Shown here: positions 9,030-16,659 of the stretch, one piece after another
Position numbering within the stretch: position 1 is the first letter of the stretch
How the letters are laid out: every line of letters starts with the position of its first letter
DNA from: an uncultured Desulfobacter sp.
GTDB lineage: Bacteria; Desulfobacterota; Desulfobacteria; Desulfobacterales; Desulfobacteraceae
Assembly (NCBI RefSeq): GCF_963666675.1
Contig: NZ_OY762929.1
Location: 496,001-560,000, forward strand
DNA length: 64,000 bases
Direction: 5' to 3'
Made by a program: the position numbers and the translations under genes
Notes under the pieces: model-generated
Database searches by the model: none
Seen by the model: the letters and a program-made list of their open reading frames with translations, nothing else
Told to the model about the DNA's origin: nothing

Positions 9030-9929
9030 TCAGCACAATCGATCCATCTTCATGGCCGGGTGCCCCATCACCCGCTCCCAGATCTGCTTGATTTGTGTCC
9101 CAGCCGGGCTGTCCCCATGGGTCTCCATGATGGATTTGCCCTGGACCATGGCCTTGGTAAATGCCGGGTCAAAGGGGATTTTTCCCATAAAGTCTATGTT
9201 GCGTTTTTCGGCAATGGTTTCAATGGCTTTGGCCTGATCCGGATTTAAGTCATATTTATTGATACAGATCATGGCCGGCATCTTAAAATGGGCCGCCAGC
9301 TGGGCCACACGTTCCATGTCATGGATGCCTGAAACCGTGGGCTCGGTGACGATAAGCACTGCGCTGGCCTGCCCCATGGAGGCAATAACCGGGCATCCGA
9401 TACCCGGAGGGCCATCTGTGAGCAACAGGTCGATACGGTCGGCAAGTACCCGTTTTCTGGCTTCTTCCCTGACCAACGCCACCAATCGGCCTGAGTTCTC
9501 TTCGGCAATGCCTAACCGGGCATGGATCATATCCCCGAACCGGGTTTTCGAGGCAAACCACTGGCCGCATATTTTTTTGTCAAATTTAATGGCTGATTCA
9601 GGACACAGATCCGCACAGACCCCGCAGCCTTCACAGTCAAGGCCGTCAATGTGAAATATACCCGTGTCTTGAACCGGTTTCACCGCATCGAATCTGCAAA
9701 GGGTCATACACTGGCCGCAGCCGGTACATTCGTCAGGAATAATTTCCGCCTCGTAACCGCCTGCAAAATCGTGGGTCTCTTGAACGTCCGGATCCATGAT
9801 CAGGTGTAGGTCGGCTGCATCCACATCCGCGTCACACAGCATCATGTTTTCGGCAAGGCTTGCAAATGCGGATGTTAAACTGGTTTTTCCGGTTCCGCCT
9901 TTGCCGCTTAGGATAACAAGTTCTTTCAT
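9030..9929 (-). CDS. MinD-superfamily P-loop ATPase with inserted ferredoxin domain (second of pair)
   Basis: A 299-residue cytoplasmic ATPase. It opens with the deviant Walker A LSGKGGTGKTSLTSAF of ParA/MinD proteins. A ferredoxin insert at about residues 60-110 has two four-Cys sets, CTGCGQCMTLC and CEGCGVCADLCPE, expected to hold two 4Fe-4S clusters. Walker B and switch motifs follow (LLLTDGPPGIGCPVIASM, VLIVTEPTVSGIHD). The ATG overlaps the stop of the upstream paralogue by one base (TGATG), which indicates translational coupling. The pair matches the architecture of the MinD-like ATPases of the Desulfovibrio ORP operon. The length is normal and no key residue is missing. Confidence 0.92.
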   Translation of the reverse strand: MKELVILSGKGGTGKTSLTSAFASLAENMMLCDADVDAADLHLIMDPDVQETHDFAGGYEAEIIPDECTGCGQCMTLCRFDAVKPVQDTGIFHIDGLDCEGCGVCADLCPESAIKFDKKICGQWFASKTRFGDMIHARLGIAEENSGRLVALVREEARKRVLADRIDLLLTDGPPGIGCPVIASMGQASAVLIVTEPTVSGIHDMERVAQLAAHFKMPAMICINKYDLNPDQAKAIETIAEKRNIDFMGKIPFDPAFTKAMVQGKSIMETHGDSPAGTQIKQIWERVMGHPAMKMDRLC

Positions 9930-10789
9930 CAGGCCGCCCCCTTCCGGTTCACGATGGCTTCAATGGATGTGTACAGATCTTTAAACTTCTCTTTGTATTC
10001 GGGCAGGGCCTGGACCAGCAGTTCGCCCTTTGAATAGGCCGAGGCGATGCGCTTATCAAATGGAAGTTCAAGTAAGACCGGTATGTTCTCCTTTTGGGCA
10101 TACGCTTTCACATCATCATTGCCGATACCTGCCCGGTTGATTACGAGGCCACAGGGAATACCCAGCAGCTTGACCGCTTCCACGGCCAGGGTCAGGTCGT
10201 GCAGCCCAAAGGGGGTGGGTTCGGTCACCAGAAGCACAAAATCCGTCTCTTTCATGGATGCGATCACGGGACAGGAGGTACCCGGCGGGGCATCAATAAT
10301 GGTCAGCGCTTTTTGTCCTTCCAACTTGCGAACCTGTCTGATGACCGGCGGTGCCATGACCTGGCCGATATCCAGAAGTCCCCGGCCGAATGCCGGCGTA
10401 TTGGGCAGATTCACTGTGCCGGTTTCCACCGTGCCGATGAATCGGTCTGTTTCGGTGATGGCTTTTTCCGGGCAGACGACCGTACATCCGCCACAGGAGT
10501 GGCACAGTTCCGGAAATGTCACCACTGTTTTTCCGGCTACGGCAATGGCGCCGTAACGGCAGATCTCCATGCATTTTTTGCAATAGGTGCAGAGATCCTG
10601 GTCCACCAGGGGGACCGGTGCATTGACCTTTTCTTCGCCGGTGATGTTGGGATTTAGAAAAAGATGGGCATTGGGCTCTTCCACGTCGCAGTCTAAAAGC
10701 ATAAGGTCTGCATCAAGGCTTGCGCAAAGATTGGTGGCCACAGTGGTTTTGCCTGTGCCGCCTTTTCCGCTTGCTATGCTGATAATCAT
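9929..10789 (-). CDS. MinD-superfamily P-loop ATPase with inserted ferredoxin domain (first of pair)
   Basis: A 287-residue sister of the following gene, with the same layout: deviant Walker A SIASGKGGTGKTTVATNL, then a ferredoxin insert with Cys sets CTYCKKCMEICRY and CHSCGGCTVVCPE, then TIIDAPPGTSCPVIASM and LLVTEPTPFGLHD. The chosen ATG gives the sequence MIISIASGKGG and has CTCCTT complement (AAGGAG) at 10799-10804, nine bases away. A longer form from 10825 would only add a non-conserved dozen residues. The two ATPases probably form a heterodimer that couples ATP binding to Fe-S redox chemistry or to assembly of the metal cluster on the NifX-like partners. That partnership is inferred from the operon. 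Confidence 0.92.
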   Translation of the reverse strand: MIISIASGKGGTGKTTVATNLCASLDADLMLLDCDVEEPNAHLFLNPNITGEEKVNAPVPLVDQDLCTYCKKCMEICRYGAIAVAGKTVVTFPELCHSCGGCTVVCPEKAITETDRFIGTVETGTVNLPNTPAFGRGLLDIGQVMAPPVIRQVRKLEGQKALTIIDAPPGTSCPVIASMKETDFVLLVTEPTPFGLHDLTLAVEAVKLLGIPCGLVINRAGIGNDDVKAYAQKENIPVLLELPFDKRIASAYSKGELLVQALPEYKEKFKDLYTSIEAIVNRKGAA

Positions 10790-10824
10790 ATCATTTTTCT
10801 CCTTGCCGTCAGAGTATAGTCCCA

Positions 10825-11208
10825 CTATCCCAGGAACCTGATTTTTTGGAGTTGATTTTCCAGGTTTTTTGCATCATCTTCTCCGGGTTCAACGGGCAGT
10901 TGCATCAGTACGCCGTATCCTTCATAAAAATCATGGAACTGCTTTTTATCCATGGTACCGGTGATGGCACAATTGGTCATGGGGCTTTGGGCGGTGACAG
11001 CCTCAACAAGGGCTTTGGCATTCATGTCCGGCAGTTCTTCTTCCATAATTACCAGATCAACCCACTGCCCTTTGGGGGTATTGGTCATCAGAGATAAGAG
11101 TTCTTTGCCGGTTGCACACCATTTTATTTCGATGCTGTGTCGGCCCAACATCTGTTCAAGTCCTTTAAACTGACTCTCATCCCTGCTTACAAATACCGCC
11201 TGTTTCAT
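10825..11208 (-). CDS. Receiver-like protein lacking the phospho-acceptor Asp (pseudo-receiver)
   Basis: A 127-residue stand-alone domain with the order of a response-regulator receiver: QAVFVSRDES (strand 1 and acidic pocket), IKWCATGKELLSL, VDLVIMEEELPDMNAKAL (strand 3), CAITGTMDKKQF (strand 4), GVLMQLPVEPGEDD (strand 5). At the position of the phospho-acceptor Asp in strand 3 there is Glu (VIM-E-E). The conserved Lys before Pro in strand 5 is also replaced (V-E-P). It is therefore probably not phosphorylated in the usual way. ATG at 11208 has GGAG nine bases upstream; a TTG at 11223 is less likely. It heads the ORP/MinD-like cluster, with 35 bp to the next gene, and may act as a protein-interaction module of that complex. 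Confidence 0.75.
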   Translation of the reverse strand: MKQAVFVSRDESQFKGLEQMLGRHSIEIKWCATGKELLSLMTNTPKGQWVDLVIMEEELPDMNAKALVEAVTAQSPMTNCAITGTMDKKQFHDFYEGYGVLMQLPVEPGEDDAKNLENQLQKIRFLG

Positions 11209-11480
11209 TTTATATGTCTCCAATCTCGTTAAGTACTAAGTGTCGAGATTCCCGGTTTCGAAAATCTTCGGATTCAAACACAGCAAAGCGCGTGCCATTG
11301 CATAGTGAATATTGAACTTATATGCAATGATGTGAAAAGTAAGGCGTATTACATTTTTGGCAAGGGGGGGGTGAAAAAAGATGGCCAAGGGGTGGGTGCA
11401 AAAACGCGACCCTATGCTGAATTTGCGACCATATGGGTGCAAAGATGAGATTATTGACGGGTGTTACACTGGATTCGTAA

Positions 11481-11552
11481 CCACGGAAAACACGGAATGC
11501 ACTGAAAGTTAGAGGGCCAAGATTGGTCTCTGTGCTTCCGTGTTTTTCGCGG
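11481..11552. repeat. Palindromic intergenic repeat, CACGGAA family, copy 1
   Basis: A 72-bp element whose ends are imperfect inverted repeats: CCACGGAAAACACGGA at 11481-11496 and TCCGTGTTTTTCGCGG at 11537-11552. The inner left part reads TGCACTGAAAGTTAGAG. A second copy with the same left end and inner text lies at 55051-55134. It sits in the 356-bp gap between the pseudo-receiver gene and DAHP synthase; the rest of that gap (11209-11480) holds no gene that can be supported. It could form a strong hairpin downstream of aroF. Confidence 0.7.
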
Positions 11553-11565
11553 TTTGCCCTAATGT

Positions 11566-12612
11566 TTAAGGCAGCTTGTCAAATGCGTCGCGGATGAGCG
11601 TTTCCGTGGTTTCCCAGGAGATGCACTCGTCCGTGATGGAGACCCCGTACTTAAGGTCGCCTGCATCTCCGTCGCACTTGCATTTTTGATTGCCTTCAAA
11701 AAGATTGCTTTCCAGCATCAGGCCCACAATCCTGTCATTGCCGTCCAGCCTTTGATCCACGGCGCTTTTAAATACAAAGGACTGGCCTGTGTATTTCTGT
11801 CCGGAGTTGTCATGGGAACAGTCAATGATCACGGCATCCAGAAGACCCTTTTCCCTGAGCCGGGCCTGGGCTTTTCCCACGGATACCGGATCATAGTTGG
11901 GAGAAGTCCCGCCGCGCAGTACAATATGGCAGAACTGGTTGCCCCGGGTGTTGACAACGGCGGTCTTCCCGCCCGGATCAATGCCCAGGAAATGCTGGGG
12001 CGCTTTTGCGGCCTGGGTGGCATTGACCGCGGACGTCAGGCTGCCGTCGGTCCCGTTTTTGAATCCAACGGGCATGGACAGCCCCGAGGCCATCTCCCGG
12101 TGTGTCTGGGACTCTGTGGTGCGTGCGCCAATGGCCACCCAGCTTAAAAGACCTGCAATGTACTGGGGCGTGATGGGGTCTAAAATTTCCGTTGCCGCAG
12201 GCAGTCCCAAGGCATTGATGTCGATCAGCAGGGATCTGGCCCTTTGGAGTCCTTCTTCCATATTATATGTGGAATCCAGGAACGGGTCGTTGATCAGGCC
12301 TTTCCAGCCCACCGTGGTTCGGGGTTTTTCAAAATAGACCCGCATAATCAGATTGATTTTGTCTTTGACGTCTTCGCGCAGGGCCGTCATTTTTCGGGCA
12401 TACTCCATGGCCGCATCCATATCATGGATGGAGCAGGGGCCTGCAATGACCATCAACCGTTTGTCCGTGCCGCTCAAAATGTCCTGTACTTCCTTGCGGC
12501 CGGCAAGGACATTGTCCGCTGTCTTGTCGGATACAGGCAATTTCTCTCGTATGGCTTCCGGGGGGGTAAGGGTGAAAAATGACTCTACATTTACATCGTT
12601 AATCAGTTTCAT
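11566..12612 (-). CDS. aroF: 3-deoxy-7-phosphoheptulonate (DAHP) synthase, class I alpha
   Basis: First enzyme of the shikimate pathway: phosphoenolpyruvate plus erythrose 4-phosphate gives DAHP. The 348 residues match the AroF/AroG/AroH length. Motifs are VIAGPCSIHD, PRTTVGWKGLINDP, SWVAIGARTTESQTHREMAS, GFKNGTDGSL, the IVLRGG loop and IIDCSHDNSGQ. The ATG at 12612 has AAAGGAA seven bases upstream; a longer frame from 12654 would begin inside the terminator region and is rejected. The gene sits behind a leader with ten consecutive Phe, Tyr and Leu codons and a terminator, so expression should respond to charged tRNA-Tyr/Phe. The symbol aroF is chosen because of the tyrosine/phenylalanine control; sequence alone does not decide which isozyme it is. 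Confidence 0.93.
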   Translation of the reverse strand: MKLINDVNVESFFTLTPPEAIREKLPVSDKTADNVLAGRKEVQDILSGTDKRLMVIAGPCSIHDMDAAMEYARKMTALREDVKDKINLIMRVYFEKPRTTVGWKGLINDPFLDSTYNMEEGLQRARSLLIDINALGLPAATEILDPITPQYIAGLLSWVAIGARTTESQTHREMASGLSMPVGFKNGTDGSLTSAVNATQAAKAPQHFLGIDPGGKTAVVNTRGNQFCHIVLRGGTSPNYDPVSVGKAQARLREKGLLDAVIIDCSHDNSGQKYTGQSFVFKSAVDQRLDGNDRIVGLMLESNLFEGNQKCKCDGDAGDLKYGVSITDECISWETTETLIRDAFDKLP

Positions 12613-12654
12613 GACAATTCCTTTCGCGGGCTCTTGTCGCCTGAAACTTCGCAT

Positions 12655-12686
12655 AAAAAAAGCCGCAGGCGGTGTCTGCCTGCAGC
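12655..12686 (-). terminator. Attenuator terminator of the aroF leader
   Basis: Read on the minus strand, GCTGCAGGC (12686-12678) pairs with GCCTGCGGC (12670-12662) across a 7-nt loop: nine pairs with one G-U. It is followed by seven T (12661-12655). It lies 42 bases before the aroF start, so it can stop transcription before the gene. The 5' side of this stem (CAGGCAG, 12682-12676) can instead pair with CTGCCTG in the leader-peptide codons (12720-12714), which would prevent the terminator. Confidence 0.88.
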
Positions 12687-12702
12687 TTAAAAAATGATAT
12701 AT

Positions 12703-12780
12703 TTATTGCAATACAGGCAGAGTAGTATAAAGATAATACAGATAATAAAAATAAAAGCTGTCTGTCTTGCGGGTGGTCAT
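12703..12780 (-). CDS. Tyr/Phe-rich attenuation leader peptide of aroF
   Basis: A 25-codon frame with ATG at 12780 and TAA at 12705-12703. It begins MTTRKTDS, then codons 9-18 read F-Y-F-Y-Y-L-Y-Y-L-Y, and it ends TTLPVLQ. Six Tyr and two Phe codons within ten codons are the hallmark of a ribosome-stalling control peptide. AAGGAAG (complement of 12787-12793) lies six bases before the ATG. Codons 5-8 contain ACAGACAG, which can pair with the later CTGCCTGT (7 of 8 positions), giving the 1:2 pause hairpin. When Tyr- or Phe-tRNA is scarce, a ribosome stalled at codons 9-18 should leave the 2:3 antiterminator free and let aroF be transcribed. The peptide itself probably has no other role. Confidence 0.88.
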   Translation of the reverse strand: MTTRKTDSFYFYYLYYLYTTLPVLQ

Positions 12781-12808
12781 AAGATTCTTCCTTGTTAGTA
12801 TGTCAAAT

Positions 12809-12837
12809 TGTATAGACTTGATTTTCAGGTGAGTCAA
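12809..12837 (-). promoter_or_regulatory. Predicted sigma-70 promoter of the aroF leader
   Basis: On the minus strand TTGACT (12837-12832) is followed by a 17-bp spacer and TATACA (12814-12809). The predicted start of transcription is near 12802, about 20 bases before the leader-peptide ATG, which is the usual arrangement for an attenuated biosynthetic gene. No repressor palindrome is evident around it. Confidence 0.65.
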
Positions 12838-12890
12838 GCACTTAATGATTATTTAACGAACATCTAAAGAATTGAGAAGGAGCAAACGGT

Positions 12891-14117
12891 ATGGGTCTGG
12901 CACCGGAATATTTTAACGACGGCAGTTCTTTTTTGGCCGTTGATCCGTTATGTATAAATCCGGCTTCTCTGACAGAGTTTTCGTTGTTTGAACGATACCC
13001 ACTCAAGAACGGCGCGTACAGGTTCCGGTGTCTGCTCGTGGATACCAGCGCGGTTGATATCCGGCGCCTTAAAGCCATGCTTGAAAAGTGGGATACCGTT
13101 TATATCCATAAAAATGAAGTTGCGGCGTATAAGGAATATGTAAAGGCGAACCTTGAATTTATCCTCAACCACGACGCCATCCCGCCTGAGAAAAAAACCG
13201 GTATCCTGGTTCGTTTGTCCACTGATGCAATTAAAGAGACCTTTGCCGCCCCTTTTGTGCCCCAGGCTAAAATTGGTGAAACCGTAGACAATCTTGAGAA
13301 ATTTGTGTCCCAGGCCATCGATTTTTTGTCCGGCATAGAATCTTTAAAAGGCATTGCCACCATGATCGGCCATGATTATGATACCCATATCCATTCGATT
13401 AAGGTGGGATGGCTCTGTGCTGTCTTCATAAAGGCCAACCCGGATCTTTTCGGCAATCCCAGCAGGGAAAAGCTAAAAAAGGTCCTTGTTCAGGCGACTG
13501 TCGCCGGGTGTCTCCATGATCTGGGTAAGGTGAAAATTCCTGAAAATGTGATTAATAAACCCGGGCGCCTGAACAACCTTGAGTATGTTCTGATGCAGTC
13601 CCATCCCGCCTTTGCTGCGGCCCTGTTATTTGATAAAAATTTGCCCAAAGAAACACTTATGGCTATTTTGTATCACCATGAAAATGAAGACGGCAGCGGC
13701 TATCCCTGCGGCTTGGCCAATGATGAAATCCCCCTGGCAGCAAAAATATGCCATATTGCCGATGTGTTTGACGCGCTGACTTCGGCAAGGCCTTACAAAA
13801 AAGGAAAAACCCCGGTTGAGGCCTTGAAAATTATGGCTGGCAAAAATCCATATCTGGATAAATTGAAGAATTTTGAAGTTGAGGTTGTGGAAAATGCCCG
13901 ACCGCCGGTAACAGCCATTGTGCGAGATGACTATGATCCTAAACTGAGGCGCTTACGGGAGCGTCAGATGGTTGAAGAAGAAGCGGCAAAACGGGTGGAA
14001 GTCAGGGTTAAATTGCGTGACAAGGGCATGGCTCATTGTTTTAACCAAGAATTGCTCAAGCGTTTTATTGTTACCCTGAGCGAATCTGAAAGCTTTGATC
14101 TCTCAGACATTATGTGA
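12891..14117 (+). CDS. HD-GYP domain protein, probable c-di-GMP phosphodiesterase
   Basis: A 408-residue cytoplasmic protein. The C-terminal half is an HD-GYP domain: GHDYDTHIHSIKVGWL (first metal His), CLHDLGKVKIPENVINKPG (HD pair), MQSHPAFAAALL, LYHHENEDGSGYPCGL (the HHE-x-x-D-G-S-G-Y-P signature) and IADVFDALTSARPYKK. All metal ligands appear present, so hydrolysis of cyclic di-GMP is likely. The N-terminal 150 residues resemble the DUF3391-like region that often precedes this domain, with DTSAVDIRRLKAMLEKWDTVYIHKNE. AAGGAG is eight bases before the ATG. It is divergent from the aroF leader, with which it shares a promoter region of about 50 bp. Confidence 0.9.
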   Translation: MGLAPEYFNDGSSFLAVDPLCINPASLTEFSLFERYPLKNGAYRFRCLLVDTSAVDIRRLKAMLEKWDTVYIHKNEVAAYKEYVKANLEFILNHDAIPPEKKTGILVRLSTDAIKETFAAPFVPQAKIGETVDNLEKFVSQAIDFLSGIESLKGIATMIGHDYDTHIHSIKVGWLCAVFIKANPDLFGNPSREKLKKVLVQATVAGCLHDLGKVKIPENVINKPGRLNNLEYVLMQSHPAFAAALLFDKNLPKETLMAILYHHENEDGSGYPCGLANDEIPLAAKICHIADVFDALTSARPYKKGKTPVEALKIMAGKNPYLDKLKNFEVEVVENARPPVTAIVRDDYDPKLRRLRERQMVEEEAAKRVEVRVKLRDKGMAHCFNQELLKRFIVTLSESESFDLSDIM

Positions 14118-14298
14118 CAGAGCTTGTTGATGTTGCCCCTTTTCAAGGTTGCTGAAACCGGGGTGTATCCACAATTCTCGGTTTATGATAATATGATGAC
14201 CCTGAAAGATGAATTTTATTTTGATAGCACAGGAATTTTGATTTCCTGACAGCAATGGCCAACAGCCCGCCCAAAGGGCGATAATTTAAGGATTTAAT

Positions 14299-14604
14299 GT
14301 GACACAACTTACCGGCGCCCAGCGCAAATATCTAAGGGGCCTTGCCCATAACTTGAACCCTTCAGCCCTTGTGGGGGCAAAGGGCGTGACAGACGCCTTG
14401 ATTCAAGAGGCGGACAATGCCCTGAATGCATCTGAATTGATCAAGATAAAATTTATTGATCACAAGGAAAAGGATGTAAAGGCGGCTCTGCTTGATGAGA
14501 TCTCGGTACGGCTTAAATGCCATCTTGCCGGAACCATCGGCCATGTGGCTGTTCTTTACCGCCCCCATCCGGATCCGGAAAAACAAAAAATTACGTTGGT
14601 GTAA
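14299..14604 (+). CDS. yhbY: YhbY-family ribosome-assembly RNA-binding protein
   Basis: A 101-residue CRM-domain protein of the YhbY family, which binds rRNA during assembly of the large ribosomal subunit. Hallmarks are LTGAQRKYLRGLAHNLNPSALVGAKGV at the start (the conserved G-A-K-G loop), LIKIKF, and LAGTIGHVAVLYRPHPDP at the end. The start codon is GTG, with TAAGGAT upstream; the usual length of about 97 residues supports it. The gap before it (14118-14298) contains a short CGCCC/GGGCG hairpin (around 14267-14281) but no gene. It is followed by the metallo-hydrolase gene after 83 bp. Confidence 0.9.
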   Translation: MTQLTGAQRKYLRGLAHNLNPSALVGAKGVTDALIQEADNALNASELIKIKFIDHKEKDVKAALLDEISVRLKCHLAGTIGHVAVLYRPHPDPEKQKITLV

Positions 14605-14687
14605 CCCAATGGCCGTGGGCCGATTCGGTCTATCATCACCCCGGCCCAATCCAATAAAAAATTAGGCGACCTGAAGGGAGAAATCTT

Positions 14688-15560
14688 ATGCAGGATACTT
14701 CATTTATCGTTCTACGGGGCAACAGCATGCGTCTGGACGGCGGCACCATGTTCGGCAACGCCGCCAAAGCCCTGTGGCAGAAATGGGTCCCGGCAGATGA
14801 AAACGGCATGATTGATATTTCTTCAAACTGTCTGCTGGTGAAAACCGGGGATTACAACATCTTGTTTGAGACCGGATGCGGTGCATACCTTCCCCCTGAC
14901 ATGAAACGGCGGTTTGCGATGAATGAGGACGCGCATGTGCTGATGCAGTCCCTGGCGGAACATGGCTTAAATGGTGGGGATATCAGTCATATTGTGCTGT
15001 CCCATCTTCATTTTGACCATGCCGGTGGACTTTTAAGTGCCTGGGCACCGGACCGTGAACCGAATCTGCTTTTTCCCAATGCCCTGTTTGTGACAGGCGA
15101 AGAACATTTCAAGCGCTGCAAATCCCCCCATTACCGGGATCGTGCATCATTTATCCCAGGTCTTGCTGAAAAGCTCCAGGGTACAGGGCGCCTTGTGCTC
15201 AAGCAGGATGGCGATCATCTGGTGGTGGGGGATCTGACCATTGAATTCGTTCAAAGTCAGGGCCACACGCCGGGAATGCTGGTTTCCTGGATTTTGGCCC
15301 AAAACGGCCCGGTTGTTTATACAACAGATCTTATTCCGGGACTGCCCTGGGTCAACCTGCCCATCACCATGGGGTATGACCGGTTTGCCGAAAAACTGGT
15401 GGATGAGAAAAAACAGATGCTGGACCGGGCCGTTGATGAGGATGCCCTGCTGGTATTTCCCCATGACCCCGCCCATGCGGCTGCCCGGGTTGAAATGAAT
15501 CCCGAGAAAAAAAGGGTGATGCCGGCGAAGGTTTTTGACACTTTAAACATGACCCTTTAA
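14688..15560 (+). CDS. Metallo-beta-lactamase-fold hydrolase
   Basis: A 290-residue cytoplasmic MBL-fold hydrolase. The zinc signature is SHIVLSHLHFDHAGGL (H-x-H-x-D-H). Other fold motifs are SNCLLVKTGDYNILFETGCG near residues 45-65, FVQSQGHTPGML (third His) and YTTDLIPGLPW (Asp). A late His in LLVFPHDPAHAA completes the site. The ATG has GAAGGGAGAAAT upstream. The gene is followed by the YchF-like gene after 20 bp, so the two are probably cotranscribed. Substrate unknown; the layout resembles lactonase/glyoxalase-II-like members rather than beta-lactamases. Confidence 0.88.
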   Translation: MQDTSFIVLRGNSMRLDGGTMFGNAAKALWQKWVPADENGMIDISSNCLLVKTGDYNILFETGCGAYLPPDMKRRFAMNEDAHVLMQSLAEHGLNGGDISHIVLSHLHFDHAGGLLSAWAPDREPNLLFPNALFVTGEEHFKRCKSPHYRDRASFIPGLAEKLQGTGRLVLKQDGDHLVVGDLTIEFVQSQGHTPGMLVSWILAQNGPVVYTTDLIPGLPWVNLPITMGYDRFAEKLVDEKKQMLDRAVDEDALLVFPHDPAHAAARVEMNPEKKRVMPAKVFDTLNMTL

Positions 15561-15580
15561 GAAAAGGACAAGCATAAAAG

Positions 15581-16651
15581 ATGAAGGTAGGCATTATCGG
15601 GCTTCCCCAGACAGGAAAGAAAACATTGTTTCAGATTCTGACCGGAAATGAAATCACTGATCCGGCCAAGGCATTCAAGCCGGTGCCGGGCACGGCAGAT
15701 ATTCTGGATTCCAGGTTTGACCGGTTGGTGGAGATGTATTCCCCCAAAAAGAATGTCAAGGCGCGCCTTGACCTGGTGCTGCTGCCCAAAATGGAGGCTG
15801 AGACCATTTCCAAAGGCGATATATTCAAAGATATCTCCGACATGGACGCGGTGTGCCATGTGGTCCGGGCCTTTGAAGATGAAGCGGTTTACCATGCCGA
15901 AGGCAGTGTGGATGCCCTGCGCGATTTTGATATGGTGAACTCCGAGCTTGTGATGCACGATCAGATTTTTGTGGAAAAGCGCATTGAGCGCCTCTCTGCC
16001 ATGGTCAAGAAAATCAAGGATGAAGAGCAGAAAAAAGAGCTGGCCCTCATGGAGAAGATGCTGGCCCATTTGGAGCAGGAATTGCCCTTGCGCCTGCTTG
16101 AGTTATCCGAAGATGAGGAGAAGCTGATCCGCTCCTATCCGTTTATCACACTGAAAAAACTGGTGGTCGCGGTCAATGTGGCCGAAGATGACCTGGGCAA
16201 TACGGATATTCTGGATCAGTTTAAAGACAGCTGCGATGCCCTGGCCATAGAGGCGATGCTCGTTTCGGCCAAGGTGGAGGCGGAGATCGCCATGCTGGAC
16301 AATGCCGAAGAAAAAAAGGAGTTCCTTGAGGATTTAGGTATCACCTCCACGGCCCTGGAAACCTTGACTGCCCTTTGCCTGAAGTCATTGAACCTGATTT
16401 CGTTTTTCACTGTGGGTGAAGATGAGGTCCGGCAGTGGCTGGTGCGAAAAGAAGCCAAGGCCCCCACAGCGGCTGGGGTTATCCATTCAGATCTTGAGCG
16501 CGGGTTTATCCGGGCCGAGGTGTTCAAATATGATGAACTCATGGAACTTGGCTCCGAGGCGGAGCTGAAAAAGAACGGCAAGTTCTATGTGGAAGGCAAG
16601 GAGTATGTGGTCCAGGATGCAGATATTTTAAATATCCGCTTTTCTGTATAG
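15581..16651 (+). CDS. YchF-like P-loop protein with degenerate GTPase motifs
   Basis: A 356-residue protein with the length and C-terminal layout of the ribosome-associated ATPase YchF. The C-terminal TGS/DUF933 region is clear (ISFFTVGEDEVRQWLVRK, VIHSDLERGFIRAEVFKYDE, YVVQDADILNIRFSV). The P-loop reads GLPQTGKKTLFQIL, where YchF has G-x-x-N-V-G-K-S-T, so the Ser/Thr after G-K is Lys. The second region has LVLLPKMEAETISKGD in place of the DIAGLVKGAS switch. The base-recognition loop reads AVNVAEDD, close to the N-x-x-E of YchF. The middle coiled coil (IERLSAMVKKIKDEEQKK) is present. It is probably a diverged paralogue with altered nucleotide binding; a second, normal ychF would be expected elsewhere. 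Confidence 0.82.
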   Translation: MKVGIIGLPQTGKKTLFQILTGNEITDPAKAFKPVPGTADILDSRFDRLVEMYSPKKNVKARLDLVLLPKMEAETISKGDIFKDISDMDAVCHVVRAFEDEAVYHAEGSVDALRDFDMVNSELVMHDQIFVEKRIERLSAMVKKIKDEEQKKELALMEKMLAHLEQELPLRLLELSEDEEKLIRSYPFITLKKLVVAVNVAEDDLGNTDILDQFKDSCDALAIEAMLVSAKVEAEIAMLDNAEEKKEFLEDLGITSTALETLTALCLKSLNLISFFTVGEDEVRQWLVRKEAKAPTAAGVIHSDLERGFIRAEVFKYDELMELGSEAELKKNGKFYVEGKEYVVQDADILNIRFSV

Positions 16652-16659
16652 CAGCATAA

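Noticed and set aside
11236..11442. Minus-strand frame of 68 codons in the gap after the pseudo-receiver
   Set aside because: Atypical composition, no ribosome site and no homology-like motif.
14118..14298. Riboswitch before yhbY
   Set aside because: Only a small CGCCC/GGGCG hairpin is present, with no known aptamer pattern.
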